A DNA stretch of 64,000 nt, from positions 3,410,001 to 3,474,000 of the forward strand of contig NZ_VFNU01000001.1 of the NCBI RefSeq assembly GCF_006715725.1. The letters run 5' to 3'. Under the pieces are notes generated by a model. It made no database searches. It had not been told where the DNA came from and saw only the letters and a program-made list of their open reading frames with translations. The DNA comes from Nocardioides sp. SLBN-35 (lineage in GTDB: Bacteria; Actinomycetota; Actinomycetes; Propionibacteriales; Nocardioidaceae). Of this stretch, positions 36,708 through 45,693 are shown in pieces. Made by a program: the position numbers and the translations under genes. Every line of letters begins with the position of its first letter. Position 1 is the first letter of the stretch.

Positions 36708-37793
36708 TCAGCGTTCGCAACGGCTCCGCGCGTTTGAGGCGAGCAGCCGGGCCACCCACGCGGCGGCCGGCGCCGGCGCCCGGCCCGGAGCCAGGACGCC
36801 GGAGTGGCCGGTGCGCCACCAGTGCGGCTCGACTCGCAGGCCGGCGGCCCGGTAGCCGCGGACCAGCGAACGGGTCAGCCAGCAGGGGGCGACCTCGTCG
36901 AGGGTGGCGGCGTCGATGCGCAGCGGCGGGTCGACAGGCAGGGACAACCCGGCGACGTCGTGGGCGCGCAGGGAGCCCAGCAACCGGTCGCGTACGACGT
37001 CCCCGCGGGCTCCGAGCAGGGCGCCGGGAGCGAGGCCGCCGAAGGAGGAGCGGTGGGCGAGCTCGGTGAGGGTGCGCTCCCCGAGCTGGGGCCACAGACG
37101 GCGGGCGCGGTCGCTGAGGCCGTCGCCGTCCACCAGCACGGCCAGCTCGGGATCGACGGTGGCGGCGCCGCTGATCATCAACCCGACCAGTGCGGGCACA
37201 ACGCCGAACCCGGGTGGGGTGAGCGGCCAGCGCAGCGAGAGACCGATGGTCCGGTCCATCCGGGTGACGGGCGCGAAGACCGCGCAGCCGAGCAGCGAGA
37301 CGCCGGCCGGCGGGCCCGAGGCGGCGGCGTGGAGCGCGGCGACAGCACCCTCGGAGTGTCCCGTGGAGACCCAGCGGTCCGACAGGTCGAAGGACGCACG
37401 CGCCGCGACGAGCAGGTCGAGCACAGAGGTCGCCAGCGCGGGACCGATCAGGTACGGATGGGGGCCCGGGCTGCCGAGGCCCGCGTAGTCGGGCTGCAGG
37501 ACGGCGATCCCCCGCTCCAGCAGCTGCGCGGCGAAGCCGTCGCCCTGCGTCATCCGGCGCAGCTCCGGGTGCCCGTCGACAGCGGTGCTCGGCGCCGAGC
37601 GGTCACTGCCGCCGGTTGTCATGTGCCCGTAGGTCACCACCGGCCAGCCGTCGACGGGCGGCGCTGCGGCCGGCAGGTGGACCAGCCCGGTCAGCACGGA
37701 GGAGCCCGAGGGGTACGACACCCGCCACGACTCCCCTGCCGCGGCGAGCGCCGCCCGTCCCCGCGCCGGCTCGCGGGCCACGACCGCGCTCAC
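36708..37793 (-). CDS. Alpha/beta hydrolase, secretory-lipase-like
   Basis: 361 residues from a GTG at 37793 that overlaps the M28 peptidase stop by 4 bp. The nucleophile elbow is VSTGHSEGAVAALHAA. Other alpha/beta hydrolase features are WPVVTYGHMTTGGSD, IAVLQPDYAGLGSPGPHPY and a late histidine in WWRTGHSGVLAPG. The layout resembles the secretory lipase (LIP) family, but I see no signal peptide from this start. The substrate is unknown, perhaps an ester. It is coupled to the M28 peptidase gene. Confidence 0.8.
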   Translation of the reverse strand: MSAVVAREPARGRAALAAAGESWRVSYPSGSSVLTGLVHLPAAAPPVDGWPVVTYGHMTTGGSDRSAPSTAVDGHPELRRMTQGDGFAAQLLERGIAVLQPDYAGLGSPGPHPYLIGPALATSVLDLLVAARASFDLSDRWVSTGHSEGAVAALHAAASGPPAGVSLLGCAVFAPVTRMDRTIGLSLRWPLTPPGFGVVPALVGLMISGAATVDPELAVLVDGDGLSDRARRLWPQLGERTLTELAHRSSFGGLAPGALLGARGDVVRDRLLGSLRAHDVAGLSLPVDPPLRIDAATLDEVAPCWLTRSLVRGYRAAGLRVEPHWWRTGHSGVLAPGRAPAPAAAWVARLLASNARSRCER

Positions 37794-39241
37794 CAGCGTC
37801 CCCGAGGCAGCAGCCGGCGGACGCGGCGCGGGATCAGTCCGAGGCGCCCCGGGTGCCGCCCGTCGGCGAACGCCATCAGGTCGGCGAAGGCGTTCGCCAC
37901 GGGGACCAGCTGGTCGACGTCGACCTTGTCGAGGGTGTCGGCCTCGTCGTACAGGTAGAGCGGGCCGGAGACCAGGCTGATCGTCGGTACGCCGGCCGTG
38001 AAGGTGAACGACGCGTCGGTCGGCATCCCGTCGAGCGTGAACTCCAGCAGCCCGGCGTTGAGCATCGAGGTCGCGCCGAGCCGATGGCGGCGGATCGCCC
38101 GCGCCACCGCGAGCTTCATCGGCAGCGAGACGTTCTCGAAGAAAGCCCGCGGCTCGCTGTGGTCGAGGGTCTCGAAGCACTCGTCGGCGGTACGACGCGC
38201 GCGCAGCCCGACGTGCTCGACGGTCAGGTTGAGCGCGAGCGGGTACGGCGAGTCGGCGTCGATCGTGTAGCGGCGGGCGAAGGCGCGGTGGGACTGGTAG
38301 CCGGTGAAGTGGCTGTCGAAGGTGACGAACATGAGCGTCTTGGACCAGGGGCGGCCGGCCCGGGCCCGCTCGACCGCGTGCTCGGCGAGCGCGACGACCT
38401 CCGCCGTACCGGTGGCGTCCTCGACCGCGCCGGGACCGATGGAGTCGTGGTGGGACTGCACCATCACCGTGTCCCGGGACGCGCCGTGGAGCACGCCGAC
38501 CACGGTGCGCGCGGTGACTCGGCGCCGCTCGGCGACGAGCCGGAGCGATGCGACCGAGCCGGCGTGCAGCCGACGGCGCAGGGTGTCTCCCGCGGCCCGG
38601 GTGATCCACACGCCGGGCAGGGTGAGCAGGGTCCGGCGGTAGTACTCGTTGTGGTAGCCCAGTGACTCCGGGTAGTCGCGCAGCACTCCGACCACCGCCA
38701 CGGCACCGGCCGCCGCGGCGTCGCGCAGCGTGCGCGTGAGCGAGGTGATGTAGGGGTTGCGGGAGCCGAGCGCGTCGCGGTTCAGCATCTGCCGCTCGGG
38801 GTCGTGCACGTACTCGCTCAGGGGCAGCAACGCCCACTGCGGCAGGTCGAAGGTCAGGTCGAAGAGCACGATCCTGCCGGTGACGTCGCGGCTGCCGACG
38901 CCGTCGGCGCCGATGTCGACGACCTCGGCCTCGACACCGTCGACACCGGTGCCGAGCGTGCCGACGTGCTCGTGGGCGGGCAGCGCACAGTGCCGGATCG
39001 GCGCGCACGGGACCTCATCCCCGTCGACGTTCAGGCCGGCCACGGAAGGCTCCCAGGCGAAGGAGCCGGCCTCCTCGACCCACACCTCGTCGAGGCCGGC
39101 GCGGCGGAACCGGTCCTCGACGTACGCCGCCGCCCGCTCACCGCCCGGCGTCCCGGTCGCCCGCGGCGCCATCGCGACCAGGTCCTCGATCGTGGCCATC
39201 AGCTGGTCGACGTCGGTCACGTCAGCGGTGCGCCGGCTCAT
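37790..39241 (-). CDS. M28-family metallopeptidase-like protein
   Basis: 483 residues. The first part has LVAMAPRATGTPGGERAAAYVEDRFRRAG, typical of M28 aminopeptidases. A PA-like domain follows (DVTGRIVLFDLTF, AAAAGAVAVVGVL). The zinc site has VMVQSHHDSIGPGAVEDATGTAEV, giving the His and Asp ligands. The usual EE pair after it is replaced by FDSHFTG, so the catalytic base may be altered. Later NLTVEHVG and LDKVDVDQLVPVANAF complete the fold. No signal peptide is seen. TAGGGT lies 6 nt before the ATG. A divergent AsnC-like regulator starts 88 bp away. Confidence 0.8.
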   Translation of the reverse strand: MSRRTADVTDVDQLMATIEDLVAMAPRATGTPGGERAAAYVEDRFRRAGLDEVWVEEAGSFAWEPSVAGLNVDGDEVPCAPIRHCALPAHEHVGTLGTGVDGVEAEVVDIGADGVGSRDVTGRIVLFDLTFDLPQWALLPLSEYVHDPERQMLNRDALGSRNPYITSLTRTLRDAAAAGAVAVVGVLRDYPESLGYHNEYYRRTLLTLPGVWITRAAGDTLRRRLHAGSVASLRLVAERRRVTARTVVGVLHGASRDTVMVQSHHDSIGPGAVEDATGTAEVVALAEHAVERARAGRPWSKTLMFVTFDSHFTGYQSHRAFARRYTIDADSPYPLALNLTVEHVGLRARRTADECFETLDHSEPRAFFENVSLPMKLAVARAIRRHRLGATSMLNAGLLEFTLDGMPTDASFTFTAGVPTISLVSGPLYLYDEADTLDKVDVDQLVPVANAFADLMAFADGRHPGRLGLIPRRVRRLLPRGRW

Positions 39242-39247
39242 GGCACG

Positions 39248-39253
39248 ACCCTA
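39248..39253 (-). promoter_or_regulatory. -10 element of the M28 peptidase operon (leaderless)
   Basis: TAGGGT on the minus strand, 6 nt before the ATG at 39241. Confidence 0.5.
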
Positions 39254-39329
39254 GGTAGGTCGTCATATCGGCGACATCGGGCGCCGGAAAACCGACAGGT
39301 CTCAGCCGTCGATGGGCAAGACTGATCGC

Positions 39330-40367
39330 ATGACGCCCACCGATGACGGGATCGGTCACCTCGAGATCCTGCCCGAGATCGACCTCGCACTGATCGACGC
39401 ACTCCAGGTGAACCCGCGGGCGCCGTGGACGACGATCGCCTCGGTGCTCGACATCGACGCGGTGACCGCGGCTCGCCGCTGGCGCCGGCTGCACGAGGAG
39501 CGGCTGGCGTGGTGGGTGGTCACGCCGTCCGCGGCACGGCTCACCCCCTACCTGGACGCGACCCTCGTGCTGCTGCGCTGCGCGTCCGGCGCCGCCGAGG
39601 ACGCGGCCGAGCGGGCCGCGGCGCCCGACTGGGTGCACACCGTCGACCTCGTGTCGGGCACGGCGGACCTCGCCGTGGTGGTGCTCGGCTCCGGGCTCGC
39701 CGAGGTGCACCGGCGCGTCGACGAGCTGGCGGTGCTGTGCCGGGGCGAGGTCGTCGAGCGCCGGGTCGTGGCCGACGTGCACGCCGAGGACGCCGGCTGG
39801 CGCCTCGGGATCTGCTCGGCCTCCCAGCGGCGCGCATTGCTGCCGCGCACCGACCAGCCGCGTCCCGCACCTCCTCGGGCCGCGCTGGTCGACGACCTCC
39901 TCGCGGCGCTCGGCGACGACGCCCGGCTCAGCGGGCAGGAGCTCGCGGCGCGGGTGGGCGGCTCGGAGCCGACGGTACGACGGGGCCTGGACCGGGCGCT
40001 GCACTCGGGAGCGATCCGGCTGGGCTGCGACCTGGCGACGCCCGCCGCCGCGCTCGGCCGCGGCGTGCTGCTCGAGGTCGAGGTCGAGGACCCGGACCGG
40101 GCCGGCCGAGCGCTGGCGGGTGCCGCGCCGGTCCACCGCTGCGTCCAGACCGTCGGCGCCGGCAACCTGACCCTCGGGGTGCGGCTGGCCTCGCTCGCCC
40201 AGCTGCCGCGGATCGAGACCGACCTCGCCGCACTGGCGCGGGGCTGGCAGGTGCGCAGCCGATCGACCGTGCTCCGCCCGGTCAAGCGGCAGGGGCAGGT
40301 GCTGGACTCCTCGGGGCGACGCGCAGCTCCTCGTCGAGGCGGTAGGCGCGGATCGCGAACAGGCTGA
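39330..40367 (+). CDS. Lrp/AsnC-family regulator, double-length
   Basis: 345 residues from the ATG at 39330, which has AAGACT 6 nt upstream; an in-frame ATG at 39312 would add six residues. Two AsnC-type units are visible. The first HTH is EIDLALIDALQVNPRAPWTT with SVLDIDAVTAARRWRRL, followed by a ligand-binding-like domain. The second HTH starts near ALVDDLLAALGDDARLSGQE with GGSEPTVRRGLDRAL. Classical Lrp proteins have one unit of about 150 residues. It probably regulates the divergent peptidase/hydrolase pair. The ligand is unknown. Its 3' end overlaps the MFS gene by 86 bp. Confidence 0.82.
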   Translation: MTPTDDGIGHLEILPEIDLALIDALQVNPRAPWTTIASVLDIDAVTAARRWRRLHEERLAWWVVTPSAARLTPYLDATLVLLRCASGAAEDAAERAAAPDWVHTVDLVSGTADLAVVVLGSGLAEVHRRVDELAVLCRGEVVERRVVADVHAEDAGWRLGICSASQRRALLPRTDQPRPAPPRAALVDDLLAALGDDARLSGQELAARVGGSEPTVRRGLDRALHSGAIRLGCDLATPAAALGRGVLLEVEVEDPDRAGRALAGAAPVHRCVQTVGAGNLTLGVRLASLAQLPRIETDLAALARGWQVRSRSTVLRPVKRQGQVLDSSGRRAAPRRGGRRGSRTG

Positions 40368-41604
40368 CCAGCACCAACGCGGCGGGGACGACGGACGTGC
40401 CGGCCAGGACCGCGAGCCGGGCGGGGGCGTCGTACCGGTCGAGGCCTCCCTCGTAGCCGCCGATCGCCAGCACCACGCCGAGCAGGCCGGGCCCGAGCGC
40501 GAAGCCGAGCAGCTCGCACCCGGCCCACACCCCGGCGAAGAGGCCGATCCGGTTGTGCCCGGAGGTGCGGGCGTCGTGGGCGGCGACGTCGGGGAGCATC
40601 GCCAGCGGGAAGACCTGGATACCGGCGTAGCCGGCGCCCGTCACCGCCGACCAGACCAGGCACCACACCAGGCTGCCGGACCACACGCCGACCAGGGCGA
40701 GGAGCCCGCCGCCGAGCACGGCCGTGGCCACGAGGTACCCGGCCTTCTTGCCGCGGTGGCGCCCGAGCCAGGCCCACAGCGGCGCGGACAGGACGCCGGG
40801 CACCACGAAGGCGGCGAACAGGTAGCTGCCGGTCGTGGCGTCGCCGAGCAGCACCCGGGCGGCGTACGCGACCGCGGCGAGCAGCATGCTCGTGCCCGCG
40901 GCCTGCAGCACCAGGGCCGCGATCAGCGGCCGTGCGTGCGCGTTGCCGAGCACGACCCGCAGCTGGTCGCGCAGGCCTCCCCCGGCTGTCTCCGTGCGGA
41001 CCACGGGTGCGCCGCGGGTGCACCGCCAGACCGCGAGCGATCCGGCGACGACCACCAGTCCCGCGACCGCACCCATCGCGCGGTAGCCGCCCGCGGTGGT
41101 CACCAGCCACGGCGCGACCACGCCGGAGACCGCGATCGCGGTGGTCACCACCCCGACCCGCCAGGCCATCATCTGGGTGCGGACCCCGTAGTCGCCGGTC
41201 ACCTCGGCCGACATCGCGAGGTAGGGCACCTGGAAGAACGCGTACGCCGTCGCGGCCACCAGGTTGGCGAGCAGCACCCAGACCAGCGCGAGCAGGAAGG
41301 GCGTGCTCGGCCCGGTGAAGACGAACGCCAGGCCCACCCCCATGAGGGGGCCGGCGACCAGCAGGAACGGACGGCGCCGGTCGTGGCGTCGTACCCGATC
41401 GCTGAGCCGGCCCGCGAGCGGGTTGCACACGAAGTCCCACGCCTTGGGCGCGAACACGACCAGTCCGGCGAGCAGCGCGCCGACGCCCAGCTCCTCGGTG
41501 AGGTAGGGCATCAGCAGCAGCGACGGCACCGTGCCGTAGACACCGGTGGCGACGCCACCCAGCGCGTAGCCGCGCCGGATCCGCGCGGGCAGCTCGTCAG
41601 GCAT
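40282..41604 (-). CDS. MFS transporter, GPH (MFS_2) cation symporter type
   Basis: 440 residues with about 12 membrane helices. The GPH-type signature region is AFAPKAWD-like in VVFAPKAWDFVCNPLAGRLSDRV, followed by RRPFLLVAGPLMGVGLAFVF. MLPDVAAHDARTSGHNRIGLF is the matching second-half loop. GPH symporters usually carry sugars or glucuronides with a cation. The gene follows the Rieske/P450 genes on the same strand, so uptake of their substrate is possible. It has its own TACGTT box 6 nt before the ATG. The 3' end overlaps the AsnC-like gene by 86 bp. Confidence 0.85.
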   Translation of the reverse strand: MPDELPARIRRGYALGGVATGVYGTVPSLLLMPYLTEELGVGALLAGLVVFAPKAWDFVCNPLAGRLSDRVRRHDRRRPFLLVAGPLMGVGLAFVFTGPSTPFLLALVWVLLANLVAATAYAFFQVPYLAMSAEVTGDYGVRTQMMAWRVGVVTTAIAVSGVVAPWLVTTAGGYRAMGAVAGLVVVAGSLAVWRCTRGAPVVRTETAGGGLRDQLRVVLGNAHARPLIAALVLQAAGTSMLLAAVAYAARVLLGDATTGSYLFAAFVVPGVLSAPLWAWLGRHRGKKAGYLVATAVLGGGLLALVGVWSGSLVWCLVWSAVTGAGYAGIQVFPLAMLPDVAAHDARTSGHNRIGLFAGVWAGCELLGFALGPGLLGVVLAIGGYEGGLDRYDAPARLAVLAGTSVVPAALVLVSLFAIRAYRLDEELRVAPRSPAPAPAA

Positions 41605-41610
41605 GCGCCG

Positions 41611-41616
41611 AACGTA
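41611..41616 (-). promoter_or_regulatory. -10 element of the MFS gene (leaderless)
   Basis: TACGTT on the minus strand, 6 nt before the ATG at 41604. Confidence 0.45.
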
Positions 41617-41684
41617 GAGGACATTCGGCTGGAGGCATCCAGATGCAGGAATCCGTCACGACGACACGTCACGACGACACGTCG

Positions 41685-42704
41685 CTAGCGTCCCCGCTCG
41701 TCCTCCACCATCGACGTCAGGATTCGCCGAGCACGTACGGCGGCCCGATCGGCCTTCACGTTGAAGTAGCGCCGCGGGGTCGTGTCCTCGTCGAGGTAGC
41801 GCTGCATGGTCTCGAGCACGGCGCTGTCCCGGCTGGCCATCTCGTGGAAGACGGCGGCCAGCTGCTCGCCCGCGTCGGGTGGGACCGCGGCACCGCGCCA
41901 CGAGATCTGCAGGAACACGTGCGTCGCGCCCGAGGACCGGGGGGTGAAGGCATGGGTGCGCACGAGCTCCAGCTCGGGGCCGCCGGAGCCGGAGATCGTG
42001 TAGGTCTGCTTGTGCAGGCCCGGGGTCACGAAGGCACCGGTCTCCGTGCGACCGAACGACTCGTCACTGTCGAGACCGGAGACCTGGGCCTCCCAGGGCG
42101 CCAGGGGCGCCTTGGGCAGCTCGCGCTTGTAGGACACGGAGAGCTCGGACACCTCGACCTCCTCCAGCGGCGGCAGCGCCTCGATGCCCGGCGGCACCAT
42201 CTCCGGGTGCATCGCGAACACGTTGGTCAGGTCGAGGTAGTGCTCGTGCAGCAGCAGCAGGTCGGCGGCGACGTCGCGCCGCTCCCCCACGCTGCTCCAG
42301 GCACCGTCGTGGAGCCAGGGCGTCGCGGGAGGCGGGCGCAGCCGCTCGCCGCCGGGGGTGCCGATCCAGATCCAGACGAACGGGCCGTGCTCGACGACGG
42401 GGTAGGTGCGCACCCGGGCGCCCGAGGGAGGGTTGTCCTGGGAGGGCACCCTGACGCAGCGCCCGGTCGCGTCGTACGTGCAACCGTGATAGCCGCACAC
42501 CACCAGATCGCCCTCGCGGTGGCCGGCCGAGAGCGGGTAGGGCCGGTGCGCGCAGCGGTCCTCGAGCGCGGCGACCGAGCCGTCGGCGAGCCGGAACAGC
42601 AGGACGAGCGTGTCGAGGAGGCGCCGAGCGGTGAAGCCGTCGCCGGCCCCGTCCAGCTCGTCACGGGTGGCGGCGACGTACCAGCAGTCCTTGGGGTAGC
42701 TCAC
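41685..42704 (-). CDS. Rieske non-heme iron oxygenase (VanA-like alpha subunit)
   Basis: 339 residues. The Rieske 2Fe-2S site is C51-x-H53 and C70-x2-H73 (EDRCAHRPYPLS, VVCGYHGCTYD). The mononuclear iron region is LLLHEHYLDLTNVFAMHPEMV, with His/His and an Asp in the usual order. The start MSYPKDCWYVAA matches vanillate O-demethylase-type oxygenases, which demethylate or hydroxylate aromatic and other small molecules. Its ATG overlaps the P450-reductase stop by 4 bp. VanA needs a VanB reductase with FMN/NAD/2Fe-2S domains; the fused reductase upstream has that layout and is the only candidate in the window. Confidence 0.9.
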   Translation of the reverse strand: MSYPKDCWYVAATRDELDGAGDGFTARRLLDTLVLLFRLADGSVAALEDRCAHRPYPLSAGHREGDLVVCGYHGCTYDATGRCVRVPSQDNPPSGARVRTYPVVEHGPFVWIWIGTPGGERLRPPPATPWLHDGAWSSVGERRDVAADLLLLHEHYLDLTNVFAMHPEMVPPGIEALPPLEEVEVSELSVSYKRELPKAPLAPWEAQVSGLDSDESFGRTETGAFVTPGLHKQTYTISGSGGPELELVRTHAFTPRSSGATHVFLQISWRGAAVPPDAGEQLAAVFHEMASRDSAVLETMQRYLDEDTTPRRYFNVKADRAAVRARRILTSMVEDERGR

Positions 42705-45106
42705 AGGTCCAGCACCAGCTTCTTCGACAGGGAGCGGGAGACGCAGGTCATGATCGTGTCGCCCCGCTCGCGCTCGGTCCTGGACAGCACCGAGTCACGA
42801 TGCTCAGGCGTGCCCTCCAGCACGTCGGCCTCGCAGGTGCCGCAGATGCCCTCCATGCAGGAGCCCATCACGTCGACGCCGGCCTTGTCGACCGCGTCGA
42901 AGATGGTGGTCCCCTCCGGCACCGCCACCGTCACCCCCGAGCGCGAGCACTCGACCTCGAACGTGTCCAGCGCGTCCTCGGATGCCTCGACCTTCTTGGC
43001 CACGAACCGCTCGAGGTGCACGCTGCCCTCGGGCCATGCCGAGCAGCCCGCCTCGACGGAGTCCATCAGAGCCTCCGGGCCGCAGCAATAGACCTCGGTG
43101 TCTCGCCGCGGCGTCCCGAGCACGGACGCCAGGTCGAACCGGCCGCACTCGTCGCTCGGCCACACCGTCACCCGGTCATCCCCCTCGAACCGGTCGAGGA
43201 ATGCCATCGACGCGCGGGACCGGCCGACGTACAGCAGGCTCCAGTCGGCGCCGCGCAGCTCGGCCGCCTCGATCATCGCGAGGATCGGGGTGATGCCGAT
43301 CCCGCCGGCGATGAACTGGTAGCGCGGCGACGCGACGAGCGGGAAGTGGTTGCGCGGACCGCGCACGCGGACGGTCGCGCCCTCGGTCAGCATCTCGTGG
43401 ACGTACGCCGAGCCGCCCCGGCTCTCCGGGTCGAGGAGCACCCCGACCTTCCACGAGGACTCGTCGGCCACGCTGCCACACAAGGAGTACTGCCGGGTCA
43501 GGGTCGGGCCCAGGACGAGGTCGATGTGGGCGCCGGCGGTCCAGGACGGGAGACGTACGCCGGCGGGGGCGGCCAACGTGAGCTCGACGATGCCGTTCGC
43601 CACCTCGCGGCGAGCGGCGACCTGCAGCTCGGCCTCGGTCTCCGCGGTGCTCGTCACCCAGCCCTCACGGGAGCGCAGACGCGTCGGCCGGGGAGCGGAG
43701 ATCCTCCGTGGGCCGGGTCGGCGCTCCTGGCCGATCGGCGTGAGGACGACCTGCATCCTGGTGTAGCCGCGGACGAAGTTCGACTGCTGGTACTCCGGCT
43801 CCTCGACGACCTCGATGTCCTCGAACCTGGCCAGCAGCTCCTCCCACAGGATCCGCAGCTGGAGCTCGGCCAGCCGGCTGCCCATGCAGCGGTGGACGCC
43901 GATCCCGAAGGAGAGGTGGTGGCGCGCGTTGTGCCGGTCGATGACGAAGTCGTCGGGGTTCTCGAAGGTGCGCTCGTCCCGGTTCGCCGAGGCGTACCAC
44001 ATCACGATCTTGTCGCCCTTGCGGATGAACTGGCCGTTCAGGACGGTGTCCTGCTTGGCGATCCGGCGCATGTAGGCCAGCGGCGTCTGCCAGCGGATGA
44101 TCTCGTGGACCAGCTTCGGGATGAGCGAGTGGTCGGCCCGGAGCCGGTCGAACTGCTCCGGGAACTGGTTGAGCGCGAGGACGCCGCCGGACATCGAGTT
44201 GCGCGTCGTGTCGTTGCCGCCGACCACGAGCAGGATCAGGTTGCCGAGGAACTCCATCGGCCGGTCGATCAGGTCCTTGGTGTCCTCGGACATCTGCATC
44301 AAGGTGATCAGGTCGTAGCCGGGCTTCTCGCCGGCGGCCAGGCGGGCGGCCTTGTCGTGCCACAGCGCGCTGAAGCTCCTCGCCATCTCCGCCGAGGCTC
44401 GCCACATCTCGTCCACGTCGCTCTGACCGCCGGTCGTGGAGGCGCCGGCCGCGGTCACCTCGGTCCAGTAGACGAGCTTGCGACGCTCCTCGTAGGGGAA
44501 GTCGAGCAGGGTGGCGAGCATCCGGGCCGTCAGCTCGATGCTCACTTTGTCCACCCAGTCGAACGGCTCACCGACCGGTAGGTCGTCGAGGACCTCCTTG
44601 ACCCGGGAGCGGATCAGGCCCTCCATCTCCTCGAGGTTCTGCGGGGCCACGACGCCCTGGACCGCGCCGCGCTGCTGGTCGTGTCGCGGCGGGTCCATCG
44701 CGATGAACATCTCGATGTCCAAGCCCTGCGGCGGGGTGCCGATCACGATCTGCGGCTCGGCGGAGAACCTCTCGAAGTCCTTGTCGACGGTGACGATGTC
44801 GTCGTACCGGGTGATCGACCAGAACGGCCCGAACGGGCTGTCGGCCTGGTAGTGCACCGGAGCCTCGTCGCGCAGCCGCTTGAAGTACGAGCGCCACTGC
44901 CCCTGCCCGAACAGGAAGGGGTTGCTCACATCGATGTCGGTCAGCTCGAGCTCGTCTACGTCGGGGATCGGGCGCTCGACGAAGACCGGCTGCTTGTCAC
45001 CGACCACCCGGCGCTTGGCCTTCTGGAACAGGTGCATGCCCTGCACCTGGCGCTCCATCGGGATGGTCGCCTGGGCCTTGTTGATGACCTGGTCGAGCAC
45101 GCTCAT
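42701..45106 (-). CDS. CYP153-like cytochrome P450 fused to a phthalate-dioxygenase-type reductase
   Basis: 801 residues in one frame. The P450 (about 1-458) has FIAMDPPRHDQQR, the I-helix GGNDTTRNSMSGGVLALN, EIIRWQTPLAYMRR, and heme ligand C407 in FGIGVHRCMGSRLAE. All are strongly reminiscent of CYP153 alkane/fatty-acid hydroxylases. A linker (459-490) leads to a reductase with FMN/NAD domains (RQYSLCG, YQFIAGGIGITPILAMIE, VYCCGPEALMDS). Its plant-type 2Fe-2S domain has C750, C755, C758 and C788. CYP116B enzymes have this fusion, whereas CYP153 normally uses separate ferredoxin and reductase. A Rieske oxygenase is coupled downstream. CYP153 membership is from memory of motifs and should be tested. 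Confidence 0.88.
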   Translation of the reverse strand: MSVLDQVINKAQATIPMERQVQGMHLFQKAKRRVVGDKQPVFVERPIPDVDELELTDIDVSNPFLFGQGQWRSYFKRLRDEAPVHYQADSPFGPFWSITRYDDIVTVDKDFERFSAEPQIVIGTPPQGLDIEMFIAMDPPRHDQQRGAVQGVVAPQNLEEMEGLIRSRVKEVLDDLPVGEPFDWVDKVSIELTARMLATLLDFPYEERRKLVYWTEVTAAGASTTGGQSDVDEMWRASAEMARSFSALWHDKAARLAAGEKPGYDLITLMQMSEDTKDLIDRPMEFLGNLILLVVGGNDTTRNSMSGGVLALNQFPEQFDRLRADHSLIPKLVHEIIRWQTPLAYMRRIAKQDTVLNGQFIRKGDKIVMWYASANRDERTFENPDDFVIDRHNARHHLSFGIGVHRCMGSRLAELQLRILWEELLARFEDIEVVEEPEYQQSNFVRGYTRMQVVLTPIGQERRPGPRRISAPRPTRLRSREGWVTSTAETEAELQVAARREVANGIVELTLAAPAGVRLPSWTAGAHIDLVLGPTLTRQYSLCGSVADESSWKVGVLLDPESRGGSAYVHEMLTEGATVRVRGPRNHFPLVASPRYQFIAGGIGITPILAMIEAAELRGADWSLLYVGRSRASMAFLDRFEGDDRVTVWPSDECGRFDLASVLGTPRRDTEVYCCGPEALMDSVEAGCSAWPEGSVHLERFVAKKVEASEDALDTFEVECSRSGVTVAVPEGTTIFDAVDKAGVDVMGSCMEGICGTCEADVLEGTPEHRDSVLSRTERERGDTIMTCVSRSLSKKLVLDL

Positions 45107-45262
45107 GACGGGAACCGCCTAGTCAGAGGATTTGCGGGGCTTGTCCGAACCAAACCACGCGCCGGCGACCGGAGTCACCCGCCCTCTGCCCAGCGTGACC
45201 GCGACCTTTTGTTCCTCTGCACTAGCGGATCCGGTCGGGCCCGACACCGATCGGACTCGGCC

Positions 45263-45616
45263 TCAGGTCGGCTTGGCGTACGCCGCGACCCCGGTGTCGA
45301 GGATGACGCAGGCCTCGTCGCCCACGGTCCAGGCGTCGTGGCCCGGGTCGAGGTCGATGACGTCGCCGGGACCGATGTCGAACTCCGCGCCGTCGTCGGG
45401 CTTGATCGTCATCCGGCCGGAGACGCAGATGCCGGTGTGGTGGACCTGGCAGGAGTCGGTGCCGGCGATCGGCCTGACGTCGTTCGACCAGCGCCAGCCG
45501 GGCTCGAAGGTGCCGCGGCCGAGGGTGAAGTCACCGAGGGTGACCACGTCCATGTGGCCGTGGTCCTGGAAGTCGCGGCGCTCGTGCGGGGAGTCGATGC
45601 TCTGCTTGTCGGACAT
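45263..45616 (-). CDS. Cupin-domain protein
   Basis: 117 residues with one cupin barrel. Motif 1 is VHHTGICVSGRMTIKPDDGAEFDIGPGDVIDLDPGHD-like; split, it shows HHTGICVSGRM and GPGDVIDLDPGHDAW. The metal His/Glu set is partial. An AGAGGAGA ribosome site precedes the ATG. It sits between the FAD oxidase and the P450-reductase genes on the same strand. A decamer tandem repeat fills its leader. Role unknown; small cupins often bind metals or act as isomerases or dioxygenases. Confidence 0.85.
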   Translation of the reverse strand: MSDKQSIDSPHERRDFQDHGHMDVVTLGDFTLGRGTFEPGWRWSNDVRPIAGTDSCQVHHTGICVSGRMTIKPDDGAEFDIGPGDVIDLDPGHDAWTVGDEACVILDTGVAAYAKPT

Positions 45617-45631
45617 GGCTTCTCCTCTGTT

Positions 45632-45693
45632 CGGGGTCTGCTCGGGTCTGCTCGGGTCTGCTCGGGTCTGCTCGGGTCTGCTCGGGTCTGCTC
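45632..45693. repeat. Tandem decamer repeat CTCGGGTCTG
   Basis: Five perfect copies of CTCGGGTCTG (45641-45690), preceded by a partial copy with one extra G (45632-45640) and followed by CTC. They fill the leader between the FAD oxidase stop and the cupin start and reach the last codon of the FAD oxidase. Confidence 0.9.

Noticed and set aside
45107..45262. A promoter or GlnR-like site for the P450 operon
   Set aside because: The region holds TCGGGCCCGA dyads but no convincing -35/-10 pair.
45632..45693. CRISPR-like repeats
   Set aside because: The decamer copies are directly adjacent with no spacers, so it is a simple tandem repeat.
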